DNA from: Candidatus Peregrinibacteria bacterium
GTDB lineage: Bacteria; Patescibacteriota; Gracilibacteria; Peribacterales; Peribacteraceae
Assembly: GCA_030649955.1 (NCBI GenBank)
Contig: JAUSFD010000015.1
Span: 17,898-81,897, forward strand
DNA: 64,000 bases
Reading direction: 5' to 3'
Position 1 is the stretch's first letter, and every line of letters starts with the position of its first letter. Below are positions 25,060-33,481 of this stretch, one piece after another. Under the pieces are notes generated by a model, which ran no database searches, was not told where the DNA came from, and saw only the letters and a program-made list of their open reading frames with translations. A program made the position numbers and the translations under genes.

Positions 25060-25500
25060 GGATCGCTTCAGCTCATCGATCTTCTTCCGTTCGAAGAGGT
25101 AGAGTTTCCAGTGATCGATGACGGGAGTTGCCCGGAGGTACTCCTCGAAGGCAGCTTCCTGCTCCTGGGAAATGGTCGGTTCGTCGACGGAGTCCTCAAA
25201 GCGAGGGTTCGTCTCCTCTGTGATGATGAGGATTTTCTCACCGGGGCGGAGCTTGCCAAAGTTCTCTTTCGCGTACTTGTCCTTGTACTGCGCGGAACGG
25301 TAGTACGAAAGATCCTGCTGCGCGAAGACATTCCTCTCCCGCAGTTTGTCGTTCTGGAGGCGGAGGTTCGCGAGCGTCCCCTCGAAGAGGACGTTTCGAT
25401 AGAATGAGAGCGCGAGGCCGAAGGCCATGAACCCCACGACCGTGAGCCCCACGACGATCGTGAGCTGCTTACTGAGGGGTTCTAAGTCGCGGTAGGACAT
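25054..25500 (-). CDS. FtsB/DivIC-like septum formation initiator protein
   Basis: The product has 148 residues. A short cytoplasmic start ([12 protein letters not shown]) is followed by one membrane helix ([21 protein letters not shown]). An extracytoplasmic coiled coil comes next ([24 protein letters not shown]), then the DivIC-type motif [22 protein letters not shown]. Such proteins join FtsL and FtsQ in the divisome. The C-terminal 50 residues are acidic. The start is the ATG at 25500. Sequence beyond it is the inverted repeat shared with the divergent murC, which fits a cell-wall and division pair. Confidence 0.82.
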   Translation of the reverse strand: MSYRDLEPLSKQLTIVVGLTVVGFMAFGLALSFYRNVLFEGTLANLRLQNDKLRERNVFAQQDLSYYRSAQYKDKYAKENFGKLRPGEKILIITEETNPRFEDSVDEPTISQEQEAAFEEYLRATPVIDHWKLYLFERKKIDELKRSL

Positions 25501-25503
25501 GTA

Positions 25504-25587
25504 GAAGGGAATGGAGAATGATGAATGGAGAATGTACAATGACTTCCATTCCCATTCTCCATTGTACATTCTCCTTTCTCCATTCTT
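25504..25587. repeat. Word-themed inverted repeat (GAATGGAGAATG class) filling a divergent promoter region
   Basis: Left arm 25505-25541 (GAATGGAGAATGATGAATGG, AGAATGTACAATG). Right arm 25547-25587 (CATTCCCATTCTCCATTG, TACATTCTCC, TCTCCATTCTT). It occupies virtually all 90 nt between the starts of the FtsB-like gene and murC. Confidence 0.9.
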
Positions 25588-25590
25588 CCA

Positions 25591-26868
25591 TTGACCGTTT
25601 TCTGCAGTGGCATCGGCGGTATTGGCCTGAGCGCATATGGAGCGCTCATGCGCAGCAAAGGGCACAGCGTCTCCGGTAGTGACCGCAGTGCGAGTGTCGT
25701 GACGGACGATCTCGTCGCGCAGGGCATCCCTGTTTCCTTCCTTCAGGATGGGAGTGCCATTCCCAAGGATTGCGACGTGCTCGTGTACTCTGAGGCAGTT
25801 CCCGAGTCTTCGCCCGAGCGCACGCTCGCGCGTGAGCGGGGAATTCGGCAGTTGAGCTACCCACAAGCACTCGGGGAACTCTCCCGGGGGTACGACGTGA
25901 TCGCGGTTGCAGGAACGCACGGGAAATCCTCAACGACAGCCATGGCAGCGCGCCTCCTCCTCACCATGGGAAAGGATCCCACAGTCGTCGTCGGGACGAG
26001 GACGCACGAGCTCAGCGAGAGAAACTGGCGCGCGGGGGAGAGTTCGCTCTTCCTCCTGGAGGCGTGTGAGTACCGCCGCTCGTTCCTTGCGTACGATCCG
26101 CGGATCGTCCTCCTCACGACGTGCGATGGGGATCACTTCGACTATTTCACATCACAGGAGGACTACGAACAGGCATTCCTCGAGTTCCTCTCGCGCCTCC
26201 CACAGGACGGCATCGTTATTACTCATGGGAGCGACCCCCGCGTGTGTAGTGTCGTTGAGCGCAGCGGACGGAAGCTCATCGATGCGGATCACTTCCCCCT
26301 CATCTCTCTGGGCACACCTGGCCTACACATGCGCCAGAACGCACAGCTCGTCCTCGCACTCGCTGCTCAGCTCGGCCTCCCCCCTGCAGATGCGCAGGAG
26401 GCGATCGCGGGGTACAGCGGATCGTGGAGGCGAATGGAGGAGAAGGGGACGAATCGCGAGGGGGTCACCGTGATCGATGACTACGCCCATCACCCTGCGG
26501 AGATCCGGGCAACGCTCAGTGGGATCAAAGAAGCCTACCCTGGTCGGAGGATCGTCTGCGCCTTCCAACCGCACACGCATGATCGAACGCTCAAGCTCTA
26601 TACGGAGTTCCTCCCCGCATTCCGCGACGCAGATCTCGTCATCGTGCCGGATGTCTATGCTGCACGCAGTGAACGTGACGGGGCGCAGGTGAACGTCGCA
26701 TCATTCGCTGCCGATATCGCGAAGGGCAGCGGCATCGAGGCTGTGGATGGGGAGAGCCTCGAGAAGACGGAGCACCGCCTGCGGACGGACATCCTCAAGC
26801 GAGGCGATGTCCTCGTCTGCATGGGGGCGGGGGATATCACGAACCTGGCCGGGAGGATGGTGAGGTAG
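25591..26868 (+). CDS. murC: UDP-N-acetylmuramate--L-alanine ligase
   Basis: MurC adds L-Ala to UDP-MurNAc, the first step of the peptidoglycan stem peptide. The 425-residue protein starts with the nucleotide-binding GIGGIGLSAYG. The ATP loop is GTHGKSSTTAM. EACEYRRSFLAYDP and TTCDGDHFDYF form the central active site, and DDYAHHPAEI opens the C-terminal domain. The start must be very near residue 1 of the GIGGIG strand. The only fitting codon is the TTG at 25591, just at the end of the inverted repeat. The length is 30-60 residues below most MurC. Confidence 0.92.
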   Translation: MTVFCSGIGGIGLSAYGALMRSKGHSVSGSDRSASVVTDDLVAQGIPVSFLQDGSAIPKDCDVLVYSEAVPESSPERTLARERGIRQLSYPQALGELSRGYDVIAVAGTHGKSSTTAMAARLLLTMGKDPTVVVGTRTHELSERNWRAGESSLFLLEACEYRRSFLAYDPRIVLLTTCDGDHFDYFTSQEDYEQAFLEFLSRLPQDGIVITHGSDPRVCSVVERSGRKLIDADHFPLISLGTPGLHMRQNAQLVLALAAQLGLPPADAQEAIAGYSGSWRRMEEKGTNREGVTVIDDYAHHPAEIRATLSGIKEAYPGRRIVCAFQPHTHDRTLKLYTEFLPAFRDADLVIVPDVYAARSERDGAQVNVASFAADIAKGSGIEAVDGESLEKTEHRLRTDILKRGDVLVCMGAGDITNLAGRMVR

Positions 26869-26891
26869 GTCTGTGGGATACCGAAGAGATC

Positions 26892-26996
26892 ATGGATAGT
26901 GGACAGTGGAAAGTGGACAATCCACATTCAGGGAGCTCTGCATTGAGAGCAATCTCTGATGCTGGACTGTCCATTGTCCGTTATCCACTGTCCACT
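26892..26996. repeat. Word-themed inverted repeat (GTGGACAATGG class), copy 1
   Basis: Left arm 26892-26921 (ATGGATAGTGGACAGTGG, AAAGTGGACAAT). Right arm 26964-26996 (GGACTGTCCATTGTCC, GTTATCCACTGTCCACT). It lies between the convergent murC and SLH-protein genes. TTATCCACT resembles a DnaA box. Confidence 0.9.
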
Positions 26997-27013
26997 TCTC
27001 CAGGGAGTCTGCG

Positions 27014-28294
27014 CTATTCTGCCTCATGCCTATACGTATCCATCGCTGCGTTGATGATCTTTGCGACTTCTGCACGGTTCACGGGGGCGCTGGGGCCAAA
27101 GGTGCCGAGGGCGACACCGTGATCGTCCGTGAAGCCGGAGACGATGCCATCGTTTGCTGCAGTCTCGATCGCAGCAGCGTATGGAGTGCGACCCGTGACG
27201 TCGGTGAAGAGTGCTCCCGTTGGCCATTCGAGTGGAACGTTGAATGCCTGGAGGAGTGTGATCAGAATCTCACCGCGCAGCGCTGGGCGGTTGAGATCGA
27301 GGGAAGGATCGGTGTAGAGCACCCAGTCGCGTTGCTCCGCAGAGGCGATGAAGGGGGCGACCCACTCACCGCGCGCGAGCAGGTTATCCGGTTGACGGGA
27401 AACCTCCGTCTCATCGATCCCTGCGACGCGATGTGCGATCTTCGCGAGCTCTGCGATGGTCACCGGATTCTCCGGGCCAAAGCGCCCGGTGGGCTGGCCA
27501 CGATCGTCCGTGTACCCTGTGACAATCCCCACTTTTGCGACCGCGAAGACGTACGGTGCGAACCATGCGGACTGCGGGACATCGGAGAAGACGATCGTCT
27601 CGCCATCGACGGTAATGGGCACAAAATCCTCCTGCTCCTCCTGTTCCTCCTCATCCCCCGTGATGAGCGTTGAGCAGATGAGCTCGATGTGAAAGGTGAC
27701 TCTTCCGTCGTTCACGAGATGCTGCGAGCGCGCCGGGGGCTTGGGACAGCCCTCAGGTAGGTACTCGACGCTGTAGAGACCGATGGGGGAACGGGGATAG
27801 TTCCCCGGAGTCTTCGCAAATTCCTCGAAGTCGTTCGGGCCCCGCAGGCGGTAGGGGATTCCCGCGGGTGTACTTGTGACAGAGACGTTCCCGAACTTCG
27901 CAAGCTTGTAGGAAACCTTGAAGCGGAAGTTGTCCCCTGCAGCGACGGTGAAGCTCACCTGCGGCCGCTCGACTGTGGCGAAGAGCGCATCGCCCTTGTA
28001 GTGCTCGATCGTTGCCGCGCCGCCCTCGGGAGGCTCGACGAAGAGCGTGTAGAGACCCGGTGGCGCATCGCTGAGCGTGTACGTCTTCGCGCTCAGTTTC
28101 GTGATGGATTGGTCCGGTTTGTGGAGCGTCCAGTTCCCGTAGTGTCCCATGAAGGCATCCTGCTCGAAGAGGACGGATGCTGGACCGCTCACAGTCGTAG
28201 TGCCCGTCTGGGCGACGGCAGTGAGGGAGAGAGAGCTCGCAACAGCGAGGACAGCGGGCAGGGCGATCGCTCTGCGGAGGAAGGTGGAGGTCAT
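27014..28294 (-). CDS. Secreted SLH-domain protein
   Basis: The product has 426 residues. A signal peptide (LRRAIALPAVLAVASSLSLTAVAQ) is followed by about 190 residues of beta-rich sequence resembling PEGA-type modules (GLYTLFVEPPEGGAATIEHY; GNVSVTSTPAGIPYRLRG). An acidic linker (GDEEEQEEQED) comes next, then three SLH domains at about 240-425. The SLH marks are FSDVPQSAWFAPYVFAVAKVGIVTGY, EWVAPFIASAEQRDWVL and FTDVTGRTPYAAAIETAANDGIVSGF with NRAEVAKI. It probably attaches non-covalently to pyruvylated wall polymer. Confidence 0.88.
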   Translation of the reverse strand: MTSTFLRRAIALPAVLAVASSLSLTAVAQTGTTTVSGPASVLFEQDAFMGHYGNWTLHKPDQSITKLSAKTYTLSDAPPGLYTLFVEPPEGGAATIEHYKGDALFATVERPQVSFTVAAGDNFRFKVSYKLAKFGNVSVTSTPAGIPYRLRGPNDFEEFAKTPGNYPRSPIGLYSVEYLPEGCPKPPARSQHLVNDGRVTFHIELICSTLITGDEEEQEEQEDFVPITVDGETIVFSDVPQSAWFAPYVFAVAKVGIVTGYTDDRGQPTGRFGPENPVTIAELAKIAHRVAGIDETEVSRQPDNLLARGEWVAPFIASAEQRDWVLYTDPSLDLNRPALRGEILITLLQAFNVPLEWPTGALFTDVTGRTPYAAAIETAANDGIVSGFTDDHGVALGTFGPSAPVNRAEVAKIINAAMDTYRHEAE

Positions 28295-28352
28295 GCTCTG
28301 GATTCTGTCGGGTTTCCGGGGTCACTGCAAGCACGACGATGGGTATTCGCGC

Positions 28353-30839
28353 TTACCGGCTCCCAGGGTCAAGTGCAGTGGTGAGGCCGGATTCCCAGAG
28401 CGTAATGAGAGGCGACAGTGTTTCCTTGAGGAGGGGAGTCACCCCATTCTTCACATGGAGCATTGGTGTATTCGTCACGGAACCGATGACGGCGGTCGCA
28501 ACACCGCGCCGTTCCGCTCTTTCGCGAATCTGCGGAGCGTCTGCAGGGGAGACCCCGAGGATGAATCCGGGTGCCTGAGAGAAGAGTAGACGATCGGCGG
28601 GGAGGGAGGATTCTAGTGTTGCGAGGTCGATGTCGATGCCGAGGGCACCGCCGATCTTGCGCTGCGGGAGGAGCATCTCGAAGAGAGCGAGCAGGAGCCC
28701 GCCATCGCTGATGTCATGGGATGCACGGACGATGCCCATGCCGATCGCCTCCGTCACGAGGGCAATCTGCTTGCTGACCTGATTGAAGTCTGGCTGGGGG
28801 AGTGCGTTCCCGAGCAGGGCATCGGCCGGAAGTCCACTCATCTGTTCGAGGACCTCGTAGTACGCAGATCCACCACAGGCATCGTCCCGTCCTCCAATGA
28901 GGAGGAGGACAGAGCCCGCTTCCTTCACCTGCATCGTCACTGCACGGTGGGCATCCCTCATCATCCCGATGCAGCAGACGATCGCGGAGGGAGGGATGGC
29001 TCTGCCATCCGGGGTTGCGTTGTAGAGGCTCACGTTCCCGGAGATCACGGGGACACATTCGCCTTCGACGGTGACCCCCTTCGCTGCATCAGCGATGCCC
29101 CGGACACCTTCCTCCAGAGCACGCAGCTGCTCCGGAACTTCAGGATTGCCGTAGTTGAGGCAGTCGGTGAGGGCGCGGGGCGAACCGCCGACTGCTGCGA
29201 CGTTGCACATCGATTCCACGGCAGCATTCACCCCCTGCCAGTACGCAGAGATGCGTCCGTAGCGGGGGTTCCCGTCCGCAGCGAACACCGCTCCGCGCGT
29301 GCGATCCTCTGGGCTAAGCGTCCATCCGGGGTGCTTCACCGTATGCTGATACCCCTCCAGATCCTGGAGCGGCACGATCACCGTGGCATCCGCTTCGCCC
29401 GCTTCCACAACGGTGTTCCCGATGACGGTCTTGTCGTAGTGGCGCACGAAGGGTGCCTTGCTCGCATGGTTGGGGTGGTGGAGCATCGTGCGGAAAACTT
29501 CGGCGAGGGTGAATGTGTGAGACCCGGCGACCGTCACCTTGCCGTTTGCGAACTGCACGTCTGGCTCACTCCTCGTGACCGGCGCATCCGCAGTCGGACG
29601 CTGGTACTGCAGCCCAGAGGTGATGTCCTTCGCGGAGGCGGAGCATACGACAGTCCCGTGATGTGTGAGGCGGTAGACCCCATCTGTCGTCACTTTCCCG
29701 ATGACGCTCGCGCGTGCGTTCTCCGCGATCGATGGCAGATCCCACTCCTCATTGTAATGCTTGAGGACTCGCTCCGTGAGATCCGGGTGGATGATCCAGC
29801 AGAAGCGCTCCTGCGTCTCTGCACAGGCGATGACTTCTGGAGGGAGATCGGGGAGCGAGACGTGCACGCGCTCGAGTGCGATGTCCGCGCCCAGGCCGCG
29901 TTCCGCCACCTGCTCGACGGACGAGCAGACGACACCGCCCGCACCCAGGTCCTTGAAGCTCACCTTCGAGAGGAGCTTCTCCGCTGCGAGCCAGTCGAAG
30001 AGCGCGTATGTGGAGGCGAGCAAGTGGCGCTCCAGGAAGGGGTTGGGCTCCTGCACAGCACCGGCGTTCTCCTCGCGCTCGCTCTCCTCCATGGATGCAC
30101 TTGCGAAGGACGCACCGCCAAAGCCACTCCGATCCGTTGGCTTGCCCACGATGATGATGTCGTACCCGATCTCGCCAGCCTCCTCGGGAACGTAGCTGTG
30201 GATGATCTCATCTTCGCGCACGATGCCGATGGCGATCGCGTTCACAAGACAGTTGCTGTTGTACCCTGCATCGAAGACCGTGTCTCCACCCAGGTTGGGG
30301 ATGCCGAGCGGATTCCCGTACCCCGCAATCCCCCGTGCTACTTCCTTCGCGATGGCGCGCGTCTCCTCCGTCTGTAGATCCCCCAGTCGTAGCATGTCCA
30401 TGCACCCGACGACGCGGGCACCCATGCACACGACGTCGCGGACTGTCCCACCCACTCCGGTCGCTGCCCCCTCGAAGGGGACAACCTGCGAGGGGTGGTT
30501 GTGCGATTCGTGGCTCACGACGATGCCCCACCGCTCCCCCACGGGACCATCGGTGAGGGCGACGATGCCGCTATCTTCCTTGGGTCCCAGGATGACGTGC
30601 TTTCCGGTCGTGGGGAACGCGCGGAGGAATCTGCGGGACGACTTGTAGCTGCAGTGCTCCGATCCCTGGATCCCCCAGATCACCGCCTCCACGAGTGTCG
30701 GTGGGCGCTTGAGCATCTTCTCGACTGCGCGCGCTTCCTCGACGGTCAGCCCGATGCGGTGCTCGCTCAAGCTGCTTCGTACCTCTTCATCCGTCATCGA
30801 GGAGAAGGGGAGTGTCGTTGCAGCAGTCTGCGTCTTCAT
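28353..30839 (-). CDS. purL: Phosphoribosylformylglycinamidine synthase subunit PurL
   Basis: PurL makes FGAM from FGAR in purine synthesis and uses ammonia from PurQ. The 828-residue protein starts MKTQTAATTLPFSSMTDEEV. It contains WGIQGSEHCSYKSSRRFL, VVSHESHNHPSQVVPFEGAATGVGG (ATP-binding His), GNPLGIPNLGGDTVF and, in the C-terminal half, GNVSLYN and SHDISDGGLLLALFEM. It is the short form without a glutaminase domain, and PurS and PurQ are not in the window. The ATG at 30839 follows a leaderless-type promoter, and upstream codons run into the inverted repeat. The presence of purL implies at least partial purine synthesis. Confidence 0.95.
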   Translation of the reverse strand: MKTQTAATTLPFSSMTDEEVRSSLSEHRIGLTVEEARAVEKMLKRPPTLVEAVIWGIQGSEHCSYKSSRRFLRAFPTTGKHVILGPKEDSGIVALTDGPVGERWGIVVSHESHNHPSQVVPFEGAATGVGGTVRDVVCMGARVVGCMDMLRLGDLQTEETRAIAKEVARGIAGYGNPLGIPNLGGDTVFDAGYNSNCLVNAIAIGIVREDEIIHSYVPEEAGEIGYDIIIVGKPTDRSGFGGASFASASMEESEREENAGAVQEPNPFLERHLLASTYALFDWLAAEKLLSKVSFKDLGAGGVVCSSVEQVAERGLGADIALERVHVSLPDLPPEVIACAETQERFCWIIHPDLTERVLKHYNEEWDLPSIAENARASVIGKVTTDGVYRLTHHGTVVCSASAKDITSGLQYQRPTADAPVTRSEPDVQFANGKVTVAGSHTFTLAEVFRTMLHHPNHASKAPFVRHYDKTVIGNTVVEAGEADATVIVPLQDLEGYQHTVKHPGWTLSPEDRTRGAVFAADGNPRYGRISAYWQGVNAAVESMCNVAAVGGSPRALTDCLNYGNPEVPEQLRALEEGVRGIADAAKGVTVEGECVPVISGNVSLYNATPDGRAIPPSAIVCCIGMMRDAHRAVTMQVKEAGSVLLLIGGRDDACGGSAYYEVLEQMSGLPADALLGNALPQPDFNQVSKQIALVTEAIGMGIVRASHDISDGGLLLALFEMLLPQRKIGGALGIDIDLATLESSLPADRLLFSQAPGFILGVSPADAPQIRERAERRGVATAVIGSVTNTPMLHVKNGVTPLLKETLSPLITLWESGLTTALDPGSR

Positions 30840-30845
30840 GGAGGG

Positions 30846-30875
30846 ATTATGGGGGGTCTGAGTCGAAAATGACAA
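30846..30875 (-). promoter_or_regulatory. purL promoter TTGTCA-18-CATAAT
   Basis: The -10 lies 6 nt before the ATG at 30839. The -35 TTGTCA is part of the left arm of the adjacent inverted repeat. Confidence 0.6.
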
Positions 30876-30950
30876 TGGAGCAGTGGACAACGGACAGTGG
30901 ACAATGAAAAATGAGGGGTTATTGTCCACTGTCAACTGTCCACTATCCGT
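30871..30950. repeat. Word-themed inverted repeat (GTGGACAATGG class), copy 2
   Basis: Left arm 30871-30905 (GACAATGGAGCAGTGG, ACAACGGACAGTGGACAAT). Right arm 30921-30950 (ATTGTCCACTGTCAACTG, TCCACTATCCG). It lies between the divergent purL and murJ. Confidence 0.9.
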
Positions 30951-30983
30951 TTGCCATGCGTAATCGGTACACTCGCACTGCCC

Positions 30984-32300
30984 ATGCGCAGTTTCACGAC
31001 CCAGTTCGGTCAGCACCGCATCCTCGGGGGGGCAGCGGTCCTCGCAGCCACGCAGTTCGGCGCGTCACTGGTGGGATTGCTGCGGGACCGCACGCTCACG
31101 CGCGTGTTCCCAGGGCTCGACACGGTCGATGTGTACATCGCTTCCTTCCGACCCAGCGATCTCCTCTTCCAAATCACGATCATGGCCGGGCTGAGCACAG
31201 TGCTCGTTCCGCTCCTCGCGCGGTACCGAGCGTCCGATGATGCGAAGGGGATGTCCTCACTCTTAAGCTCAGTGATGGCGATCGGCTCCCTGGTCTTTGG
31301 CCTCCTCGCCCTCCTCCTCGCTCTCTCGTTCCGCACGATTGCCCCTCACCTGGTCCAGTTCACAGGGGATTCCCTGGAGCTCTACATCACATTCGGTCGC
31401 ATCGCCCTGCTCACAAATTTCCTGTTCGTCATGGGGAATGCTCTGGGTCAGTACCTCATCACGGTGCAGCGGTACTGGATCTACGGTCTCACCCCCATCT
31501 TCTACACGCTCGGCACCATTGGGGGGACGCTCTTCCTCACCCCGATGTATGGGCAGATGGGCCCGATGCTCGGCACTCTCATCGGTGCATTCCTCTACGT
31601 CCTCATCCGCATCGTTGGATCGATCCATGCCGGCTTCCGTCCCATGCCCCTCCTGTGGCATCAGGACATCCTCACCCTGGGATGGCTCATGCTGCCACGC
31701 ATGTTCGCTCTCGGCGCCCTGCAGTTAGAGCTCCTCCTCTTCGATACTGCCGCCTCCGGACTCCCCGATGGCGCGGTGACGATCAACGCGTACTCTCGAA
31801 ACTTCCAGTCCGTTGTTGTAGGGGTCGTGGGCATCGCCCTCGCACAGTCAGCGTTCTCCCTCCTGAGCCAAGCAGCGGCGCGCAGCGAACGGCAGCGATT
31901 CATCACCTACATGCGCAAGGGGCTCGTCCTGCTCCTGCTCCTCACGATTCCGGGGACCCTTGCCCTCATCCTCGCAGCGCCCCTCGCGGCTCGTCTCGTA
32001 CACCTCACACACGTCGTCACCGTCTTCACCACCTGCCTCACGCTCTACGCCATCAGCATTCCCTTCGAGAGTGTGAATCACCTTCTCCTGCGTGCGTACT
32101 ACGCACTCCATCGCACCACTATCCCTGCAGTCTTTAGCGTCCTCAATGGGCTCAGTGCGATCGCCATCGCCTGGTTCCTCGTCCCACGCTACGGCGTCTA
32201 CGCTCTCGCGCTGGGATTCACCGCGGGGCAGCTGGTGCAGTGTGCTGGCTTGAGTCTCCTGTTGCCGTCGCGCCTCAAGCGCCTCCGGGCTCCTGGATAA
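30984..32300 (+). CDS. murJ: Lipid II flippase MurJ (MviN family)
   Basis: MurJ moves lipid II to the outer face of the membrane for peptidoglycan synthesis. The product has 438 residues with about 13-14 hydrophobic segments. The N-terminal MviN pattern is LAATQFGASLVGLLRDRTLTRVFPG.. DVYIASFRPSDLLF, with the conserved RD and the substrate-cleft arginines. Later segments include FYTLGTIGGTLFLTPMYGQMG and INAYSRNFQSVVVGVVGIALAQSAF. It is shorter than E. coli MurJ (511), ending after helix 13 or so. The ATG at 30984 is preferred over the in-frame TTG at 30951. The last 26 nt overlap the acylphosphatase gene on the other strand. Confidence 0.9.
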   Translation: MRSFTTQFGQHRILGGAAVLAATQFGASLVGLLRDRTLTRVFPGLDTVDVYIASFRPSDLLFQITIMAGLSTVLVPLLARYRASDDAKGMSSLLSSVMAIGSLVFGLLALLLALSFRTIAPHLVQFTGDSLELYITFGRIALLTNFLFVMGNALGQYLITVQRYWIYGLTPIFYTLGTIGGTLFLTPMYGQMGPMLGTLIGAFLYVLIRIVGSIHAGFRPMPLLWHQDILTLGWLMLPRMFALGALQLELLLFDTAASGLPDGAVTINAYSRNFQSVVVGVVGIALAQSAFSLLSQAAARSERQRFITYMRKGLVLLLLLTIPGTLALILAAPLAARLVHLTHVVTVFTTCLTLYAISIPFESVNHLLLRAYYALHRTTIPAVFSVLNGLSAIAIAWFLVPRYGVYALALGFTAGQLVQCAGLSLLLPSRLKRLRAPG

Positions 32301-32559
32301 TCTCGAATGTCGGGAAGTCTTCTTCCACAGCTCGTGAAGCAATGACGCTCTTCACTTCTGCGCTAGGAGGGCCTTTTCTGCACCACTGGTCCAATTCCTG
32401 AAGAGCAGCTTCCTCTCCTTCTGCGTGAATTTCCACAGAACCATCCGGAAGATTCTTCACCCATCCGCACAGACCTAATGTGAGCGCTTGCTCCTGCGTG
32501 CGTGCACGGTAGAAGACTCCCTGCACTTTTCCGGTGATGCGGAGCGTGAGAGCAGGCAT
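32275..32559 (-). CDS. Acylphosphatase
   Basis: The 94-residue product carries the two active-site regions of the family: GKVQGVFYRARTQEQA (phosphate-binding loop with the catalytic Arg) and GWVKNLPDGSVEIHAEG (catalytic Asn). It hydrolyses carboxyl-phosphates such as acetyl phosphate. The C-terminal FEIIQEPGGA tail is short. The end overlaps the 3' end of murJ by 26 nt, an arrangement that requires both frames to be used. Confidence 0.92.
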   Translation of the reverse strand: MPALTLRITGKVQGVFYRARTQEQALTLGLCGWVKNLPDGSVEIHAEGEEAALQELDQWCRKGPPSAEVKSVIASRAVEEDFPTFEIIQEPGGA

Positions 32560-32566
32560 GAGACGA

Positions 32567-32632
32567 GGGAACAGGGATCAGAATAACAGGGAGCTGGAGG
32601 CACTGATACTCGGTGCCCTGTTCCCGGTTCCC
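32567..32632. repeat. Word-themed inverted repeat (GGGAACAGGG class), copy 2
   Basis: Left arm 32567-32592 (GGGAACAGGGATCAG, AATAACAGGGA). Right arm 32614-32632 (GCCCTGTTCCCGGTTCCC). It lies between nusG (3' end) and the start of the acylphosphatase gene. Confidence 0.85.
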
Positions 32633-32638
32633 GGAACA

Positions 32639-33184
32639 TTACTTCTTCTTCACCTGCGTGAAATCGAGCTCCACCGGTGTCTCGCGATCGAAGATGAGCA
32701 CGAGGACCGTGAGCTTGCCTTTGTTCACATCAACGCTGTCCACGGAGCCCTCGTAGTTCTTGAAGGGGCCATCGATGATGACGACCAAGTCGCCGATCTG
32801 GAAGTCGCTCTTGAACTTCGCCTCCTGCTCGCCGACTCTGCGCTCGATGACGCCGTACTCCTCGGGCGTAACGGGGACCGGGATGTTCCCAGAGCCGACG
32901 AAGCCCGTGACGTTTGGGGTGTTGCGGACGACGTACCAGCTCTCGTCTGTGACGACCATGTCCACGAGGACGTAGCCGGGGAAGAGCTTACGCTCCTCCT
33001 CCACGGGCTCGCCCTTCTTGAAGACGAGTTGCTTCTCCTTGGGCACTTGCACGCTGAAGATGTAGTCCTGCATGCCCAGGCTTTCGATACGCTGCTCGAG
33101 CGCCTGCTTCACAGAGTCTTCGTACCCGGAGTAGGTGTGGAGGACGTACCAGTTCCTCCCTGCGCGGGGATCCTGCTTGCCCAT
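32639..33184 (-). CDS. nusG: Transcription termination/antitermination protein NusG
   Basis: The 181-residue product has the NGN domain (WYVLHTYSGYEDSVKQALEQRI.. KLFPGYVLVDMVVTDESWYVVRNTPNVTGFVG) and the KOW domain (FQIGDLVVIIDGPFKNYEGSVDSVDVNKGKLTVLV). NusG binds RNA polymerase, couples it to ribosomes and recruits Rho. Size and motifs are standard. It lies 6 nt downstream of secE as in most bacteria, but rplK and rplA do not follow; the inverted repeat and acylphosphatase do. Confidence 0.96.
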   Translation of the reverse strand: MGKQDPRAGRNWYVLHTYSGYEDSVKQALEQRIESLGMQDYIFSVQVPKEKQLVFKKGEPVEEERKLFPGYVLVDMVVTDESWYVVRNTPNVTGFVGSGNIPVPVTPEEYGVIERRVGEQEAKFKSDFQIGDLVVIIDGPFKNYEGSVDSVDVNKGKLTVLVLIFDRETPVELDFTQVKKK

Positions 33185-33190
33185 GGATGT

Positions 33191-33376
33191 TTAGATGAAG
33201 GAGAGGAGAGATTGCACAGCGAGGCCCAGGCCGTAATCGACGGCACCGAAGAATGCAGAGCTCACTGCGGTGAAGCCGAGCACGATGATCGAGAGGCGCA
33301 CCGCCTGCTGGCGTGTGGGCCAGCGGACGTGGTGGAGCTCGTCGATGGATTCGCGGACGTAAGTGGTGAGAGACAT
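33191..33376 (-). CDS. secE: Preprotein translocase subunit SecE
   Basis: The 61-residue product is the single-helix SecE form. The amphipathic helix ESIDELHHVRWPTRQQAVRL contains the conserved V.WP motif, and one membrane helix follows (SIIVLGFTAVSSAFFGAVDYGL). It clamps SecY in the translocon. It begins the secE-nusG pair and has a good promoter with a hairpin in the leader. Confidence 0.93.
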   Translation of the reverse strand: MSLTTYVRESIDELHHVRWPTRQQAVRLSIIVLGFTAVSSAFFGAVDYGLGLAVQSLLSFI

Positions 33377-33388
33377 AGGGTGCTTCTG

Positions 33389-33441
33389 AAAAAAGCCCTC
33401 TCGGGCATTCTCACTATAAGCGGGAGTGCGGCTGAATGCAA
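33389..33441 (-). promoter_or_regulatory. secE-nusG promoter with hairpin/U-tract in the leader
   Basis: TTGCAT (33441-33436), 17 nt and TATAGT (33418-33413) form a good promoter on the minus strand. Downstream in the leader GCCC-GAGA-GGGC is followed by six T (33406-33389), before the secE ATG at 33376. This could be an attenuator, although the stem is only 4 bp. Confidence 0.6.
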
Positions 33442-33481
33442 GAGCATTCCGTTCGTGGAAGGGGCTCCGCAGAGCTGTTTC

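Noticed and set aside
28716..30377. 553-codon open frame opposite purL
   Set aside because: It is an antisense shadow of a complete PurL with no protein-like segments.
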